Translations under genes and position numbers: made by a program
In this document: one piece after another, positions 55,852-64,000 of the stretch
Numbering within the stretch: position 1 is the stretch's first letter
Layout of the letters: each line of letters opens with the position of its first letter
Assembly (NCBI RefSeq): GCF_000024765.1
Contig: NC_013422.1
Location: 2,189,501 to 2,253,500, forward strand
Origin: Halothiobacillus neapolitanus c2
Lineage (GTDB): Bacteria; Pseudomonadota; Gammaproteobacteria; Halothiobacillales; Halothiobacillaceae
DNA: 64,000 nucleotides
Direction: 5' to 3'
Notes under the pieces: model-generated
Told to the model about the DNA's origin: nothing
Seen by the model: only the letters and a program-made list of their open reading frames with translations
Database searches by the model: none

Positions 55852-57555
55852 ATGAATAACCGAACCGACCCAAAACGTCACCGATTAGCCACCGCCATTC
55901 TCAGTGGCCTGATCTTGTCCAGTGTTGTTGTTCTTTCAGGCTGCAACAGCAGCAATGACCAACCGCCGGTCGCCGAAAATCCACCGCCGCAAGCCAATCC
56001 ACAGTTGACGATTGGTCAAACAACCTTTCGCTACGAAACCTTCGGCAACCAAGGGTTTTGGACTCAAGCGATGCAACTACCGCAGGGTCTCGCTGCGGCT
56101 GGTGTCACGCCACTGAGCGCCTTATCTCTGGGGCTGAATGTCAACGCAGCTGCCCTGAGCCCGGATACTGCCAAGGCCCTGACCGACGCGCTGGCGAAGA
56201 TCAAGGCGGGGGCAGACCCGAAAACCACCGTACTCAATAATCCCGCTGTGACTTTGGCACTGATCAACGAAGGTGCAGTCATCGGCGTCGTACCTTTTGC
56301 AGCGGACGGCGAGCGCAAGCCGCTCGGCAGCGACCCGAATTACAACCCCAAGGATACGCTCGACCTGTCACGAGGTGACTCGGTGGGTGTCTCCTGCGCG
56401 CTGTGTCATGCGCGCACCGACAACTCGGTCGTACCCGCCGGATTTGCCAAAATGCCGGGTTCCGTCGGCCTGGAAGTGGATGGTCCTGCAGCCAACGGGC
56501 TTGATTTCGGCAACATTGTCGCCGCTTCGGGCAACCCGCGGGCGTACCTACCCATGTATCAACTAGCCTTCGCTGCGCTTGGTGGCGCTTCAGCAGCCAA
56601 TCAGGCGGGCTATGCGGGCATCAAGGATGACACAAATACTGAGGTACGCACCTACCTGACCGGCAGCAATGCACAAGGCAAACGTTATTACCCCGTCGAT
56701 GGCTTTGATGCCTTCCCGGATGGCGTGAATAATGTTGCGGAAATTCCGCCCTTTTATCGCACGGATCTTACCGCACCTTGGGGCCATTCGGGTTTCGATA
56801 CGGATCTGAACGATTTCAACAACATTGTTTATGTATTGGGGCTCGACCCAACCATCCTGGCCACGGCACCGGGCAAGCAAATTCTCGAAGGTCTGGCCGG
56901 TGGTGTGGGTGACGAGATCTACAATCGCTACGTGGCAGTTTTAGACGACAGCGGCTTGCAAGGCAAATACCCCTTTGTCCAATCGGCTGCGACGGGTAAG
57001 GGCTTTTTAGGCTATCAAGTCGACCAGTCAAAACTTGAGGCGCTAACGGCATACACAGACCAACTGCAATCACCACGTGCGCCGACCAATTTGGATGCCG
57101 CCATGGTATCTCGCGGACAGCAGGTGTTCGACCAGAACTGCACCACCTGCCACACCGCGAGTGCTTCTGCGCCGGTCTCATCGGACATCGTGCCATTCGC
57201 TCAGCTGTACCCCAGCTTTAGCCCAACGGTACTGGCCCAACGCCAAGCCCCGCTGAGTGACGTGATCATCAGCACCGATAACGGCCCAGACCCGAGCTAC
57301 TACAACGAGCTGACCGTATTCAATGCCAGTGTGCGGGCCGATACCGTTGGGTTTGCAGTCCCGTTACTGGCTGGACTGGACGGGCAGACCAAGTTCCTGC
57401 ATGACCTGTCGATCAGTGGCGCCACGACCACAGACGCACTGAACCTACTGCTCGACCCGACCCGAGGCTCAGGCGCTCAGCATCCCTTCTACATCACGGA
57501 TGCCGGGGATCGAGCTGCGGTTGCAGAATACTTGAGAAGCCGCGAGACGAAATGA
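55852..57555 (+). CDS. Dihaem cytochrome c lipoprotein
   Basis: 567 aa, preceded by AAGGAG. Signal sequence with lipobox LSGC near residue 31, then a Pro-rich linker. Two haem c sites: CALCH near 183 and CTTCH near 430, about 250 residues apart. Between them is a long non-haem region with VDGFDAFPDGVNNVAEIPPFYRT and WGHSGFDTDLNDFNN. The layout recalls di-haem peroxidase/MauG-like or cytochrome-type dehydrogenases, but I cannot assign it. Probably in the outer membrane facing the periplasm, as an electron carrier or oxidase. Single gene with a strong terminator. Confidence 0.85.
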   Translation: MNNRTDPKRHRLATAILSGLILSSVVVLSGCNSSNDQPPVAENPPPQANPQLTIGQTTFRYETFGNQGFWTQAMQLPQGLAAAGVTPLSALSLGLNVNAAALSPDTAKALTDALAKIKAGADPKTTVLNNPAVTLALINEGAVIGVVPFAADGERKPLGSDPNYNPKDTLDLSRGDSVGVSCALCHARTDNSVVPAGFAKMPGSVGLEVDGPAANGLDFGNIVAASGNPRAYLPMYQLAFAALGGASAANQAGYAGIKDDTNTEVRTYLTGSNAQGKRYYPVDGFDAFPDGVNNVAEIPPFYRTDLTAPWGHSGFDTDLNDFNNIVYVLGLDPTILATAPGKQILEGLAGGVGDEIYNRYVAVLDDSGLQGKYPFVQSAATGKGFLGYQVDQSKLEALTAYTDQLQSPRAPTNLDAAMVSRGQQVFDQNCTTCHTASASAPVSSDIVPFAQLYPSFSPTVLAQRQAPLSDVIISTDNGPDPSYYNELTVFNASVRADTVGFAVPLLAGLDGQTKFLHDLSISGATTTDALNLLLDPTRGSGAQHPFYITDAGDRAAVAEYLRSRETK

Positions 57556-57688
57556 GGACACATTGGGTTTACGTGGTGGTGCCATTCATAGGCTAAGGCA
57601 TCAGGTCGTGAATCGTCCGATCCATCGCTTTTTGATGAACAACTCTTTGCGTTAACCAGAGACGGAAAGCCCAACTCAGGCTATTGAT

Positions 57689-57721
57689 AAAGCCGGATCA
57701 CATGGTGATCCGGCTTTTTTT
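57689..57721 (+). terminator. Strong intrinsic terminator after the cytochrome gene
   Basis: AAAGCCGGATCAC-ATG-GTGATCCGGCTTT, a perfect 13-bp stem with a three-base loop, followed by a T-run. It may also serve the opposing DUF4168 gene from the other side. Confidence 0.92.
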
Positions 57722-57823
57722 ATCCACAAAGCTAAATGCGGTAGGGAAAAAAGCCGACGAATTTCGTTTTCAGAACCTGTCGGCCTTAGCACAGCACCGG
57801 GTTACCGAGCTGAGTCATCAGCG

Positions 57824-58243
57824 CTAACTACTGCCTTTGTCACCCATGATTTGTTGGCGTAGAGACGGGTTGCTCTGCATCATGGCCGCAATCTGGTTGT
57901 ACTTGGTAACGCTGAGGCCACTACCTTTCACCGCATTGATCATTTTGCCCTGGGCCTCTTTCTGCAGGGATTGGGCCTTGCTACGATCATGAGTCGCTTG
58001 AATCTTCGGGGAATACTCTTTCGCGATCGCACCCACCTTGTCATAAGCCTGCTTGAACTTCCGCACTGTTTGCGGGCCAATTTTGGGCGCTTGGTTTGCA
58101 TTGGGCGGCATGTTCTGTGGCTGCGCGCCCTGCTGCTGTCCGTTGGGCGGCGTGCCATATTCCGCACTCCAAACGGTACCGGCGGAAAGCAACAGCGCGC
58201 CTGCGCCCAGCGTGAGCGTCATTAATGTGTGTTTAAGTCGCAT
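57824..58243 (-). CDS. Exported DUF4168-type protein
   Basis: 139 aa. Signal peptide (MRLKHTLMTLTLGAGALLLSAGTVWSA-type, cleavage near residue 27), a Gln/Asn/Pro-rich segment (about 33-50), then a helical domain with VRKFKQAYDKVGAIAKEY and VKGSGLSVTKYNQIA, which fits DUF4168. Secreted or periplasmic protein of unknown function. Single gene. Confidence 0.78.
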   Translation of the reverse strand: MRLKHTLMTLTLGAGALLLSAGTVWSAEYGTPPNGQQQGAQPQNMPPNANQAPKIGPQTVRKFKQAYDKVGAIAKEYSPKIQATHDRSKAQSLQKEAQGKMINAVKGSGLSVTKYNQIAAMMQSNPSLRQQIMGDKGSS

Positions 58244-58393
58244 AAAAATCTCCTTTCATTTCATTGCCAGTAAGGCAATGGAACTAATGCAGGAGCTATG
58301 CCAGAACGTCAAAAACTCACAACCTGCTGTTTAATAAAATATTATTCCTCATGCCTCGGAGGCAAGCCCATACAAATCATGTGTCATTATGAC

Positions 58394-59794
58394 TCATGCG
58401 CCATCAGCGACATTGCCATCGTCTTCGCCGAGTCGCCGGTAAAGCGTACGGCGGCTGATGCCCAAGATGGTGGCGGCGCGGCGCTTATTACCGCGTACTT
58501 GAGTGAGTACGTGATTAATGTAGCGCAGCTCAATCTCATCCAGAGCCGGCAAACCTGACGGCGGCAACAAAACTTGCGTCAGTGCCGGATCGAGTCCCGT
58601 GCCAGTGGCCTGCCGAATCGTTTCGGGCAGATGAGCCGCACAGATTTCCGAATCCGGGCAAAAGGTAGCCGCCCGTTCCATGGCGTTAGCCAGTTCGCGG
58701 ATGTTTCCGGGAAACGAATAGGCGTTCAACAGACGCACGGCTTCATTATTAAGCCCATTGATCGGGTGCCCCAACTGTGCACTGAATCGATTAATAAAAT
58801 GTGCCGCCAATACCGTCAGGTCATCACCGCGCTCGCGCAATGGCGGCACCTTCAAGGTGAAGGTGTTAAGCCGGTAAAACAAATCCTCACGAAAACTGCC
58901 AGCTTCAACTTCAGCTTCCAGATCGCGATTGGTGGCGGCGATAACGCGAAGGTCGATAGACTGCTCCTGATTCGATCCAACCGGGCGGACTCGCTGATCC
59001 TGGAGCACGCGCAACAGCTTGGCTTGCATCGTCATTGGCAGCTCGCCGATTTCATCGAGCAATAAAGTGCCGCCGTCGGCCTCGCTGATTAGACCGCGAC
59101 GTGCCCTTTGCGCGCCGGTAAACGCACCCGAAGCATGGCCAAACAACTCGCTTTCCAGAAGCTCGGCGGGTATGCCCGCGCAATTAACAGGTACCAAGGG
59201 ACCGTTGATGCGCTCACTTTCTTGGTGTAACGCGCGCGCCACCAACTCCTTGCCAACCCCACTCTCCCCCGTGATTAGCACTGGCCCCGAAGCCCGAGCG
59301 ATCTGCTTGATTTCTGCATAAAGTACTTGCATCGCCGGGCTGCGGCCGATCATGCCGTGAAAGTCACTGTCTTGGAACAAGGTGCGGAATCGTGCCAACT
59401 CTTGACGCAGATGGCGGGTCTCGCTCACTCGGCGCACGCAGAGCAACAGGTGCTCTAAATCAACCGGTTTAACGAGAAATTCATCAGCACCCTCCTTGAG
59501 CGCCGCGACCGCTTGATCGACACGGCCAAAGGCGGTGATCATGATGAACGCGGGCGGCTGCGCTAATTGCTGCACCTGACGCAAAAGCGTCAGCCCATCT
59601 GCGCCAGGAAGACGCAAATCACTGATCACTACCCCCCACATCCCGCCGGTCAGCTGCTCCCAAGCCGCCTCAGCGGTGGTGGCCGTGCCGACGACATAGC
59701 CCGCATCACATAATTCTTCTTCAAGCAGCCCGCACAGACCATCGTTGTCCTCAACGATCAAAACACGTTCACCTAGTTTTCGCGTCTCGGTCAT
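58394..59794 (-). CDS. Sigma54-dependent response regulator (NtrC type)
   Basis: 466 aa. Receiver (about 10-125, VLIVEDNDG, VVISDLRLPGADG, VKPVDLEHL), AAA+ domain with Walker A GESGVGKE near 175, complete GAFTGA near 220, Walker B GGTLLLDEIGE, arginine-finger region PPLRERGDDL, and Fis-type HTH (TILGISRRTLYRRL) at the C-terminus. All catalytic motifs are present. Overlaps the kinase stop (ATGA). Target genes unknown; the DUF4168 and cytochrome genes are nearest, but no sigma54 site was seen before them. Confidence 0.93.
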   Translation of the reverse strand: MTETRKLGERVLIVEDNDGLCGLLEEELCDAGYVVGTATTAEAAWEQLTGGMWGVVISDLRLPGADGLTLLRQVQQLAQPPAFIMITAFGRVDQAVAALKEGADEFLVKPVDLEHLLLCVRRVSETRHLRQELARFRTLFQDSDFHGMIGRSPAMQVLYAEIKQIARASGPVLITGESGVGKELVARALHQESERINGPLVPVNCAGIPAELLESELFGHASGAFTGAQRARRGLISEADGGTLLLDEIGELPMTMQAKLLRVLQDQRVRPVGSNQEQSIDLRVIAATNRDLEAEVEAGSFREDLFYRLNTFTLKVPPLRERGDDLTVLAAHFINRFSAQLGHPINGLNNEAVRLLNAYSFPGNIRELANAMERAATFCPDSEICAAHLPETIRQATGTGLDPALTQVLLPPSGLPALDEIELRYINHVLTQVRGNKRRAATILGISRRTLYRRLGEDDGNVADGA

Positions 59795-61242
59795 ACTTCC
59801 TCCATCTGATCGGGCAATACGATACGCATGCGTGCACCTCCCAAATCGGGACTGCGGTCAATCTGTATGTAACCTCCATGCGCCTCCAAAGCAGCATGGG
59901 CAACCGCCAAACCGAGGCCCGTACCCTCATTGACTGCTTTAGTGGTAAAAAAAGGCTCAAAAATACGCTGCCTTAATTCACTATCCACACCGGGGCCATC
60001 GTCTTCTACAACAAACCCCTTGTTTGCATGGGACTCGAACCAACCAATGCGCACCCGCCGATCAGCTGCCTGTAACGCATTTCGCACAACATTACTGAGT
60101 GCCTGCTCGATTCGCAGCCGATCAACATGAAAAAAGGGGGATTGACCGGCGGCTTCGATACGGCAATCTATTTTGTGTCGGTTGAACTCGTCGCTCAGCA
60201 TCGCGAGCACGCTGCGAAGCATGCGATCACCGGTCACGGACTGGCGGCGCAACGGATTATTACGGCTGAAATCCATCAGTTGACGAATGATCGAGCTCAC
60301 TCGCTCGACTTCACGACGTATGTCACCTAAAGCCGAAGCGAGAGAGGCATCCGCAACAGAACGCATAGCGCGCTGGGCTCTGCCGTCAATGACGCTCAGC
60401 GGTGTGCCGAGTTCATGCGCGACACCGGCGGCGAGGCGTCCAATGGCCGCCATCTTCTCCGATTGCCGCAGGCGAAGGGCAAGCTGTTCCTGCAGCGCCT
60501 GTTGCTCGGCGAGAACATCGGCATGCTCGGCAAGTTTGTCAAGCATGGTGTTGATACCCAAGCTCAATTCCTGAATCTCCCGGGGACCTTGCAACGGAAC
60601 ACGGTGGTGGCGCTCGCCCCGCCCCACAAGAACCAAGCTGTCCCGGATATTACGCATGGGACGACCGAAGGCACGATGGTGGCCGTAAAAAATGACAATC
60701 GCGAGCAAGAATGCAGTGAAGGCAAGCAACCCCAAGGCTTGATAGCGGACCTCGCTGATGTACTCCTGAAAATCGATACCCTTGCGGGTGATTTGCAGCA
60801 ATCCCGTGATGCGTCCTCCGGAATCGGTTAGCGGAACAAAATAGGAGAAAAATGGTTTGCCATGGATGCGTTCAAATTCCCCTTGACGCTGGCCTTTCAT
60901 TACCAATTGCACCGCCTTACGGCGCTTGGTTGGACTTTGGGGGCCCGTCGCGGCGATCTGATGTCCGTTGGCATCGTACACATAAGCGCCATAAACACGG
61001 CTAATCTGAAGCGCTGAGCGCAGCGTCCGTGCGACGCTGCCTTCACGGCCCCGTGCCATGGCATCACTAAGCGGCACGCGAATGGCCCGAGCGATCAATT
61101 CGATATCCTCTTGCATACGCGATCTAACCTGGCGCTCCAGACCTTGCAGGCCATACCAGCCTGCCAGTGACGTGAGCAACACCAAAGGCAGCAGGATAAA
61201 CAGCATCAAAGCTGTTCTCAGACTGTAAGACTCAGCCTTCAT
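59791..61242 (-). CDS. Membrane sensor histidine kinase
   Basis: 483 aa from ATG 61242 (MKAESYSLRTALMLF), preferred over a start 19 codons upstream because it puts the first membrane helix near the N-terminus. TM1 about 10-32, a periplasmic sensor of about 150 residues, TM2 about 175-198 (LGLLAFTAFLLAIVIFYG), HAMP about 200-250, HisKA with AAGVAHELGTPLSVIDG near 285, HATPase with NVVRNALQA and GTGLGLAVAH. ATGA overlap with the regulator gene makes an operon. HELGTPL is characteristic of the NtrB-like kinases of this pairing. Confidence 0.92.
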   Translation of the reverse strand: MKAESYSLRTALMLFILLPLVLLTSLAGWYGLQGLERQVRSRMQEDIELIARAIRVPLSDAMARGREGSVARTLRSALQISRVYGAYVYDANGHQIAATGPQSPTKRRKAVQLVMKGQRQGEFERIHGKPFFSYFVPLTDSGGRITGLLQITRKGIDFQEYISEVRYQALGLLAFTAFLLAIVIFYGHHRAFGRPMRNIRDSLVLVGRGERHHRVPLQGPREIQELSLGINTMLDKLAEHADVLAEQQALQEQLALRLRQSEKMAAIGRLAAGVAHELGTPLSVIDGRAQRAMRSVADASLASALGDIRREVERVSSIIRQLMDFSRNNPLRRQSVTGDRMLRSVLAMLSDEFNRHKIDCRIEAAGQSPFFHVDRLRIEQALSNVVRNALQAADRRVRIGWFESHANKGFVVEDDGPGVDSELRQRIFEPFFTTKAVNEGTGLGLAVAHAALEAHGGYIQIDRSPDLGGARMRIVLPDQMEEV

Positions 61243-61489
61243 AAACAGCGCCACGCAACAGGGGTGGGCGTTGGATCGGATGAATGGGATTCTGCACATC
61301 GATTGGTCAAGAACATAACCAATACCATGGCGAATTCACACCGTCAGTGCAACTTAAACAATCAGATAAGCACGCCTTTCCTTATTTGTGCTTTTACAGA
61401 TTTACGATACTTTATCGGGCATGAAAATTCCTTGGGCGGATTTTTAGCTGAGTAAGGCCGCCCGTCGTTAACTGGAGATTTCGAGAAAT

Positions 61490-61771
61490 TCAGGCGGCTT
61501 CGAGCACGCGCATTTCAATGTGAAGCCCGGCAGCCGTTGCCATATTCACCAGCGCATCGAGGGCGAACAGGTTGATCTTGCCGCGCATCAGGTCAGAGAC
61601 GCGCGGCTGAGTGACACCAAGGAGCTTGGCCGCTTGCGCCTGGCTCATTTCGGTACGGGTGATATGGTTCTTCAGCGCCGTCATCAAGACTGAGCGCAGC
61701 TTCATGTTTTCTGCTTCTTCTGGGGTATCTTCGATGGCATCCCAGACACTGGCAAATCGTTGGTTGCTCAT
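61490..61771 (-). CDS. HTH antitoxin, HigA/XRE type
   Basis: 93 aa. Helix-turn-helix at about 42-62 (SQAQAAKLLGVTQPRVSDLMRG). The short N-terminal part (ASVWDAIEDTPEEAEN) resembles the start of the HigA-like XRE antitoxins paired with phage-derived Gp49-like toxins. ATGA overlap with the upstream toxin gene gives toxin-first order, as in higBA modules. It should autorepress at the dyad upstream of the toxin gene. Confidence 0.88.
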   Translation of the reverse strand: MSNQRFASVWDAIEDTPEEAENMKLRSVLMTALKNHITRTEMSQAQAAKLLGVTQPRVSDLMRGKINLFALDALVNMATAAGLHIEMRVLEAA

Positions 61772-62106
61772 TGGCCTAACTCCTTCAACAAATCGCGGTA
61801 ACGCTTTTCAGCTAAGTCCAGATCGGTCTTAGCGGTCTTTTCCGTCTTCTTCTGGAAGCAGTGAAGCACATAGATCGCATCGACGAACTTGGCCACATAA
61901 ATGACCCGGAACGCGCCACCATCATCTCGAATCCGAATCTCTTTCACACCTTTGCCCACGCTGCTCATGGGCTTCCAGTCGTCCGGATCTTGGCCATTCT
62001 GCACTTGGTCAAGCTGATGACCTGCCTCACGCCTTGCCGGAAAAGGGAAGGCACGAAGATCATCAAGGGCACTACCTCGGAATTCGACGGGTTTTAAATC
62101 GGCCAT
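61768..62106 (-). CDS. RelE/HigB-type toxin (Gp49-like)
   Basis: 112 aa. The strand pattern VGKGVKEIRIRDDGGAFRVIYVAKF followed by AIYVLHCFQKKTEKTAKTDLDLAEKRYRDLL is typical of the phage-derived Gp49-like/HigB family, ribosome-dependent mRNA interferases. EIR, FRV and FQKKT basic or aromatic residues are in place. First gene of the module, so the toxin is translated before the antitoxin. Activity inferred from family. Confidence 0.9.
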   Translation of the reverse strand: MADLKPVEFRGSALDDLRAFPFPARREAGHQLDQVQNGQDPDDWKPMSSVGKGVKEIRIRDDGGAFRVIYVAKFVDAIYVLHCFQKKTEKTAKTDLDLAEKRYRDLLKELGQ

Positions 62107-62113
62107 GCGAAAA

Positions 62114-62131
62114 TATACAATTTTTTGTATA
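62114..62131. promoter_or_regulatory. Operator dyad of the toxin-antitoxin operon
   Basis: TATACAA-TTTT-TTGTATA, a perfect 7-bp inverted repeat just before the toxin start, overlapping where a promoter should be. Such palindromes are the usual binding site of the antitoxin, alone or with toxin. Confidence 0.7.
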
Positions 62132-62167
62132 ACATGACAAGCGCATCGTCACGGTTTGTCAACGCTA

Positions 62168-62210
62168 AATAGAAAAGTCCCCTTGTCTGCAAAGTAGAAA
62201 TGTCCCTTTG
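62168..62210. repeat. Two short direct repeats, possible IS end
   Basis: AATAGAAAAGTCCCCTTG (62168) and AGTAGAAATGTCCCTTTG (62193) repeat 25 bp apart. Such tandem TAGAAATGTCC units occur at the ends of some IS elements; no transposase follows in the window. Between the toxin-antitoxin and Rhs remnants, so probably a scar. Confidence 0.35.
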
Positions 62211-62377
62211 CCTGTATCGCTTCCGTTAACGAGTCGCGTTGTTCCCGTCGGTGGCGGCGCAAGGATAGCGGACAAATTTAGCAAGAATGGGGCAACGCCA
62301 TGCAGTTGCGAGAAAGACGGATAGACCAGCTTAAATTAGACTGATTTCTGTCTTGACGGATGGGTCCACTGTACTTT

Positions 62378-63037
62378 TTACAACCGTCCGTGGAAACGGG
62401 GTAGAACCCTACCTGAAACATAGACATAAAGATTAATCCCACCCAATTCCCGAATCGGATCCCGCGACAACCAGCGTCCAATCTTCGGATCATACGCCCG
62501 ATAGGTTGCCAGATACAGGCCCGATTGCGGATGGACGTACAACCCGGCATACCGGTAGTCCGGCAAGGTGCCGCTGCTCTGAATGATGTTGCCGTAGCTG
62601 TCGTAGCTCAGCCTTGCGGTAACCTGCCCTTGCGGATCAACCGTGGCGACTACGCTGCCGACTTGATCCTGAGCATAGTAGGCAATCGTGCTGCCATGCA
62701 GTTCGCCCTGAGTGAAGTAGCGGGCCAGCACGGTGTCACTGCTGTCCCTTGCTTCGCAGAGGCGCTCGCCGCACCAGAGGAATTTGGTGGTCACTGGCGT
62801 GCCGCCGCTGTCCGTCTCGGTATCGCTGATCCGGCGGGATAGCCCATCGTAGGCAAACTGGCTGGTGTGGCCGGTTTGCTGGTTGGTGATGGTTACAAGC
62901 CGGTCGGCGGCATCCCAGGTGTAGGTTTGCGTGCCGTCATCAATCAGGTTGCCGTTGGCATCGTATTGGTAGCCGGCCTAGCCCGCGCCATGGATCTGAT
63001 TGAGTTCGTTGACGGTAAAGGCGGCGCTGTCACTAGC
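62378..63037 (-). pseudogene. Rhs core fragment with an internal stop
   Basis: Rhs/YD-repeat protein piece. The frame begins at about 63037 with AFTVNELNQIHGAG, meets TAG at 62978-62980, and resumes AGYQYDANGNLIDDGTQTY, TWDAADRLVTI and FAYDGLSRR, then RYFTQGELHGSTIAYYAQD and YLATYRAYDPKIGRWLSRDP near the end. YDANGN, YAYDGLSRR and the Rhs core end (GRWLSRDPIRELGGINLY) are signatures. After GGINLYVYV the frame leaves the family and stops at 62378; the usual variable toxin tip is missing. Remnant of a much larger polymorphic-toxin gene. Confidence 0.85.
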
Positions 63038-63151
63038 TTAATTGGTCACTCATCGACCGGTGGCGGTGCTGGCAAATCAATAGCATTTCACAAAGCTACA
63101 AATCAATGACTCTGCCCTTTTATGATTGCGGGCCTTATCGAATTCGCGAAA

Positions 63152-63460
63152 TTAAATGCCTAAACCAAGTTCAATTCTTGCCTTCACAAACAGCATCATA
63201 AAAAGATACCCAACGACTAAGAACAACAACCCACTACCAACACCAAGCAGTATTCTCGCTGGCAATTTTTTCTCTTTTAGTTGTGAAAGATTTAGCCCGC
63301 ACAACAACAAGGGGAGTACAAAATACGACCACATTAAATTCGTAGTAATAAGCGAATACGTCTTTCCAAAGTAATACTCCAGAAAGACCCCCGCGAACCC
63401 AAAAGAAAAAAACAGGGCATATGGTGCGAAATTCCAAATTATTATGGCCCGGCGTTGCAT
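63152..63460 (-). CDS. Small membrane protein, possible orphan immunity gene
   Basis: 102 aa from ATG 63460. Three membrane segments (about 7-30, 38-55, 71-93) with almost no soluble part. AT-rich. The frame continues upstream into an Rhs tail remnant (63461-63574), so an in-frame fusion exists on paper; a G-rich run before ATG 63460 may be its ribosome-binding site. Adjacent to Rhs debris, so an immunity role against a lost Rhs tip is a guess by location. Confidence 0.5.
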   Translation of the reverse strand: MQRRAIIIWNFAPYALFFSFGFAGVFLEYYFGKTYSLITTNLMWSYFVLPLLLCGLNLSQLKEKKLPARILLGVGSGLLFLVVGYLFMMLFVKARIELGLGI

Positions 63461-63574
63461 ACGCCCCCCCACAAATGGCGTCTGACATGTACCACCACCA
63501 AGCTGTCGATACTCATTACGCAATGCATCTGCGAAGTCATGGCAATTATGTAGCGTCAAATCGGATTGATGAAA
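63461..63574 (-). pseudogene. Rhs tail remnant
   Basis: The frame opens after a stop at 63575-63577 and reads HQSDLTLHNCHDFADALRNE then YRQLGG. NCHDFADALRNEY is characteristic of the segment at or near the end of some Rhs tips. No Rhs core precedes it. It fuses in frame to the membrane protein downstream, a sign of rearrangement rather than design. Confidence 0.5.
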
Positions 63575-63665
63575 TCAGTGAAGAGATGAAAGTTGCTGAA
63601 AAAACTTAACTTTCTGTCCGGTTTTAGTTGACCACTACAAATTCCAAGACTCTGAAGTAGTGAAT

Positions 63666-63998
63666 CTAATCTGTCCTATTACTTATTTCCGACCTATAAA
63701 CAAAAACAGAAAGCCTAACTCCAAGCCACACTCCAGCTCCCAACAAAATTGGAATCTGCCAATAGTACGTTACTGGGGTTTCAAGAAGCTCCATGGTCAT
63801 GCAGCCTAGTGCATAACCCATAATATTTACGGAGGCCGCATCATAAGTAGATAGCAATTGGCCTGAAGCAAATGGATTCTCGCACCCGTTTGGCAATCGA
63901 AGCGGCTCATCATGTGCACCGGACCGTAGAACCCTTAGAGAAACTAGAGCAAATACCATCGTCATGGATATTGCTATGAGCTCAAGGGCAAAAAACAT
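63666..63998 (-). CDS. Small membrane protein, right-edge gene
   Basis: 110 aa, from an ATG two bases inside the window edge; it may be complete or N-terminally extended beyond it. Two or three hydrophobic segments (about 1-24, 58-75, 80-100) and one Cys-containing loop (NGCENPF). AT-rich. No family recognised. Possible second orphan immunity gene of the Rhs locus by position. Confidence 0.5.
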   Translation of the reverse strand: MFFALELIAISMTMVFALVSLRVLRSGAHDEPLRLPNGCENPFASGQLLSTYDAASVNIMGYALGCMTMELLETPVTYYWQIPILLGAGVWLGVRLSVFVYRSEISNRTD

Positions 63999-64000
63999 GG

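Noticed and set aside
57774-57795. CCTGTCGGCCTTA resembling the end of the glyQ-upstream element
   Set aside because: Only about 12 bases match and no partner repeat was found nearby.
62867-63109. An 80-codon plus-strand open frame with GGGAGKS
   Set aside because: It is the complement of the Rhs core fragment; the P-loop-like residues lack any surrounding fold and no ribosome-binding site is seen.
1-64000. CRISPR arrays, rRNA and tRNA genes, prophage genes
   Set aside because: No regularly spaced repeats, cloverleaf-like segments, rRNA signatures or phage structural genes were recognised by eye.

Overview
The window reads as chromosomal DNA of a sulfur-oxidising gammaproteobacterium, most like the Halothiobacillus group. 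The grounds are a soxYZ pair, a gammaproteobacterial def-fmt-rsmB-ntrYX-trkAH string, a lysM-dprA-smg-topA-tsaC-hemF string, and trpDC, glyQS and bio genes typical of that class. Names come from protein motifs and gene order read by eye. No similarity search was run, so the genus is an inference.

Layout. 1-12.8 kb is housekeeping: glcF, a trpD-trpC-osmC operon, glyQ-glyS-plsC, a YbaY/MliC-type lipoprotein, a glcG-like gene broken by a nonsense codon, rluE, a 5'-3' exonuclease and malic enzyme. A 164-bp element with terminal inverted repeats sits just upstream of glyQ. 13.0-16.1 kb is an integron-type cassette array without an integrase. It has four same-strand genes (an AroQ-type chorismate mutase, an outer-membrane porin and two zinc-ribbon membrane proteins), three full attC sites and a fourth cut short. 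A 23-codon leader ORF and a promoter-like sequence precede it. The truncated attC abuts a decayed REP/RAYT element. 16.6-22.0 kb holds a soluble hybrid histidine kinase and a response regulator with GGDEF-EAL domains. 22.3-28.8 kb holds an OmpA-like lipoprotein, bioF, a kinase/sigma54-activator pair and a zinc metallopeptidase.

soxYZ (29.1-29.95 kb) follows a sigma54-type promoter with an upstream dyad cluster. The nearby NtrC-type pair is a candidate regulator. From 30 to 44 kb come a proline iminopeptidase, ttcA, two LpxL-type acyltransferases and the minus-strand string def-fmt-rsmB-DUF4390-ntrY-ntrX-trkA-trkH-acyltransferase with short overlaps. NtrX has lost its GAFTGA loop, Walker B aspartate and arginine fingers. 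From 44.7 to 51.9 kb runs lysM-dprA-smg-topA-tsaC-hemF. Then come a secreted nuclease, rpmE (type B), comF, bioB, a dihaem cytochrome lipoprotein, a DUF4168 protein and another kinase/sigma54-activator pair.

The right end (61.5-64 kb) is accessory: a RelE/HigB-type toxin with HTH antitoxin and a perfect operator dyad, a broken Rhs core fragment, an Rhs tail fragment and two AT-rich small membrane-protein genes that may be orphan immunity genes. No rRNA, tRNA, CRISPR array or intact transposase was recognised.
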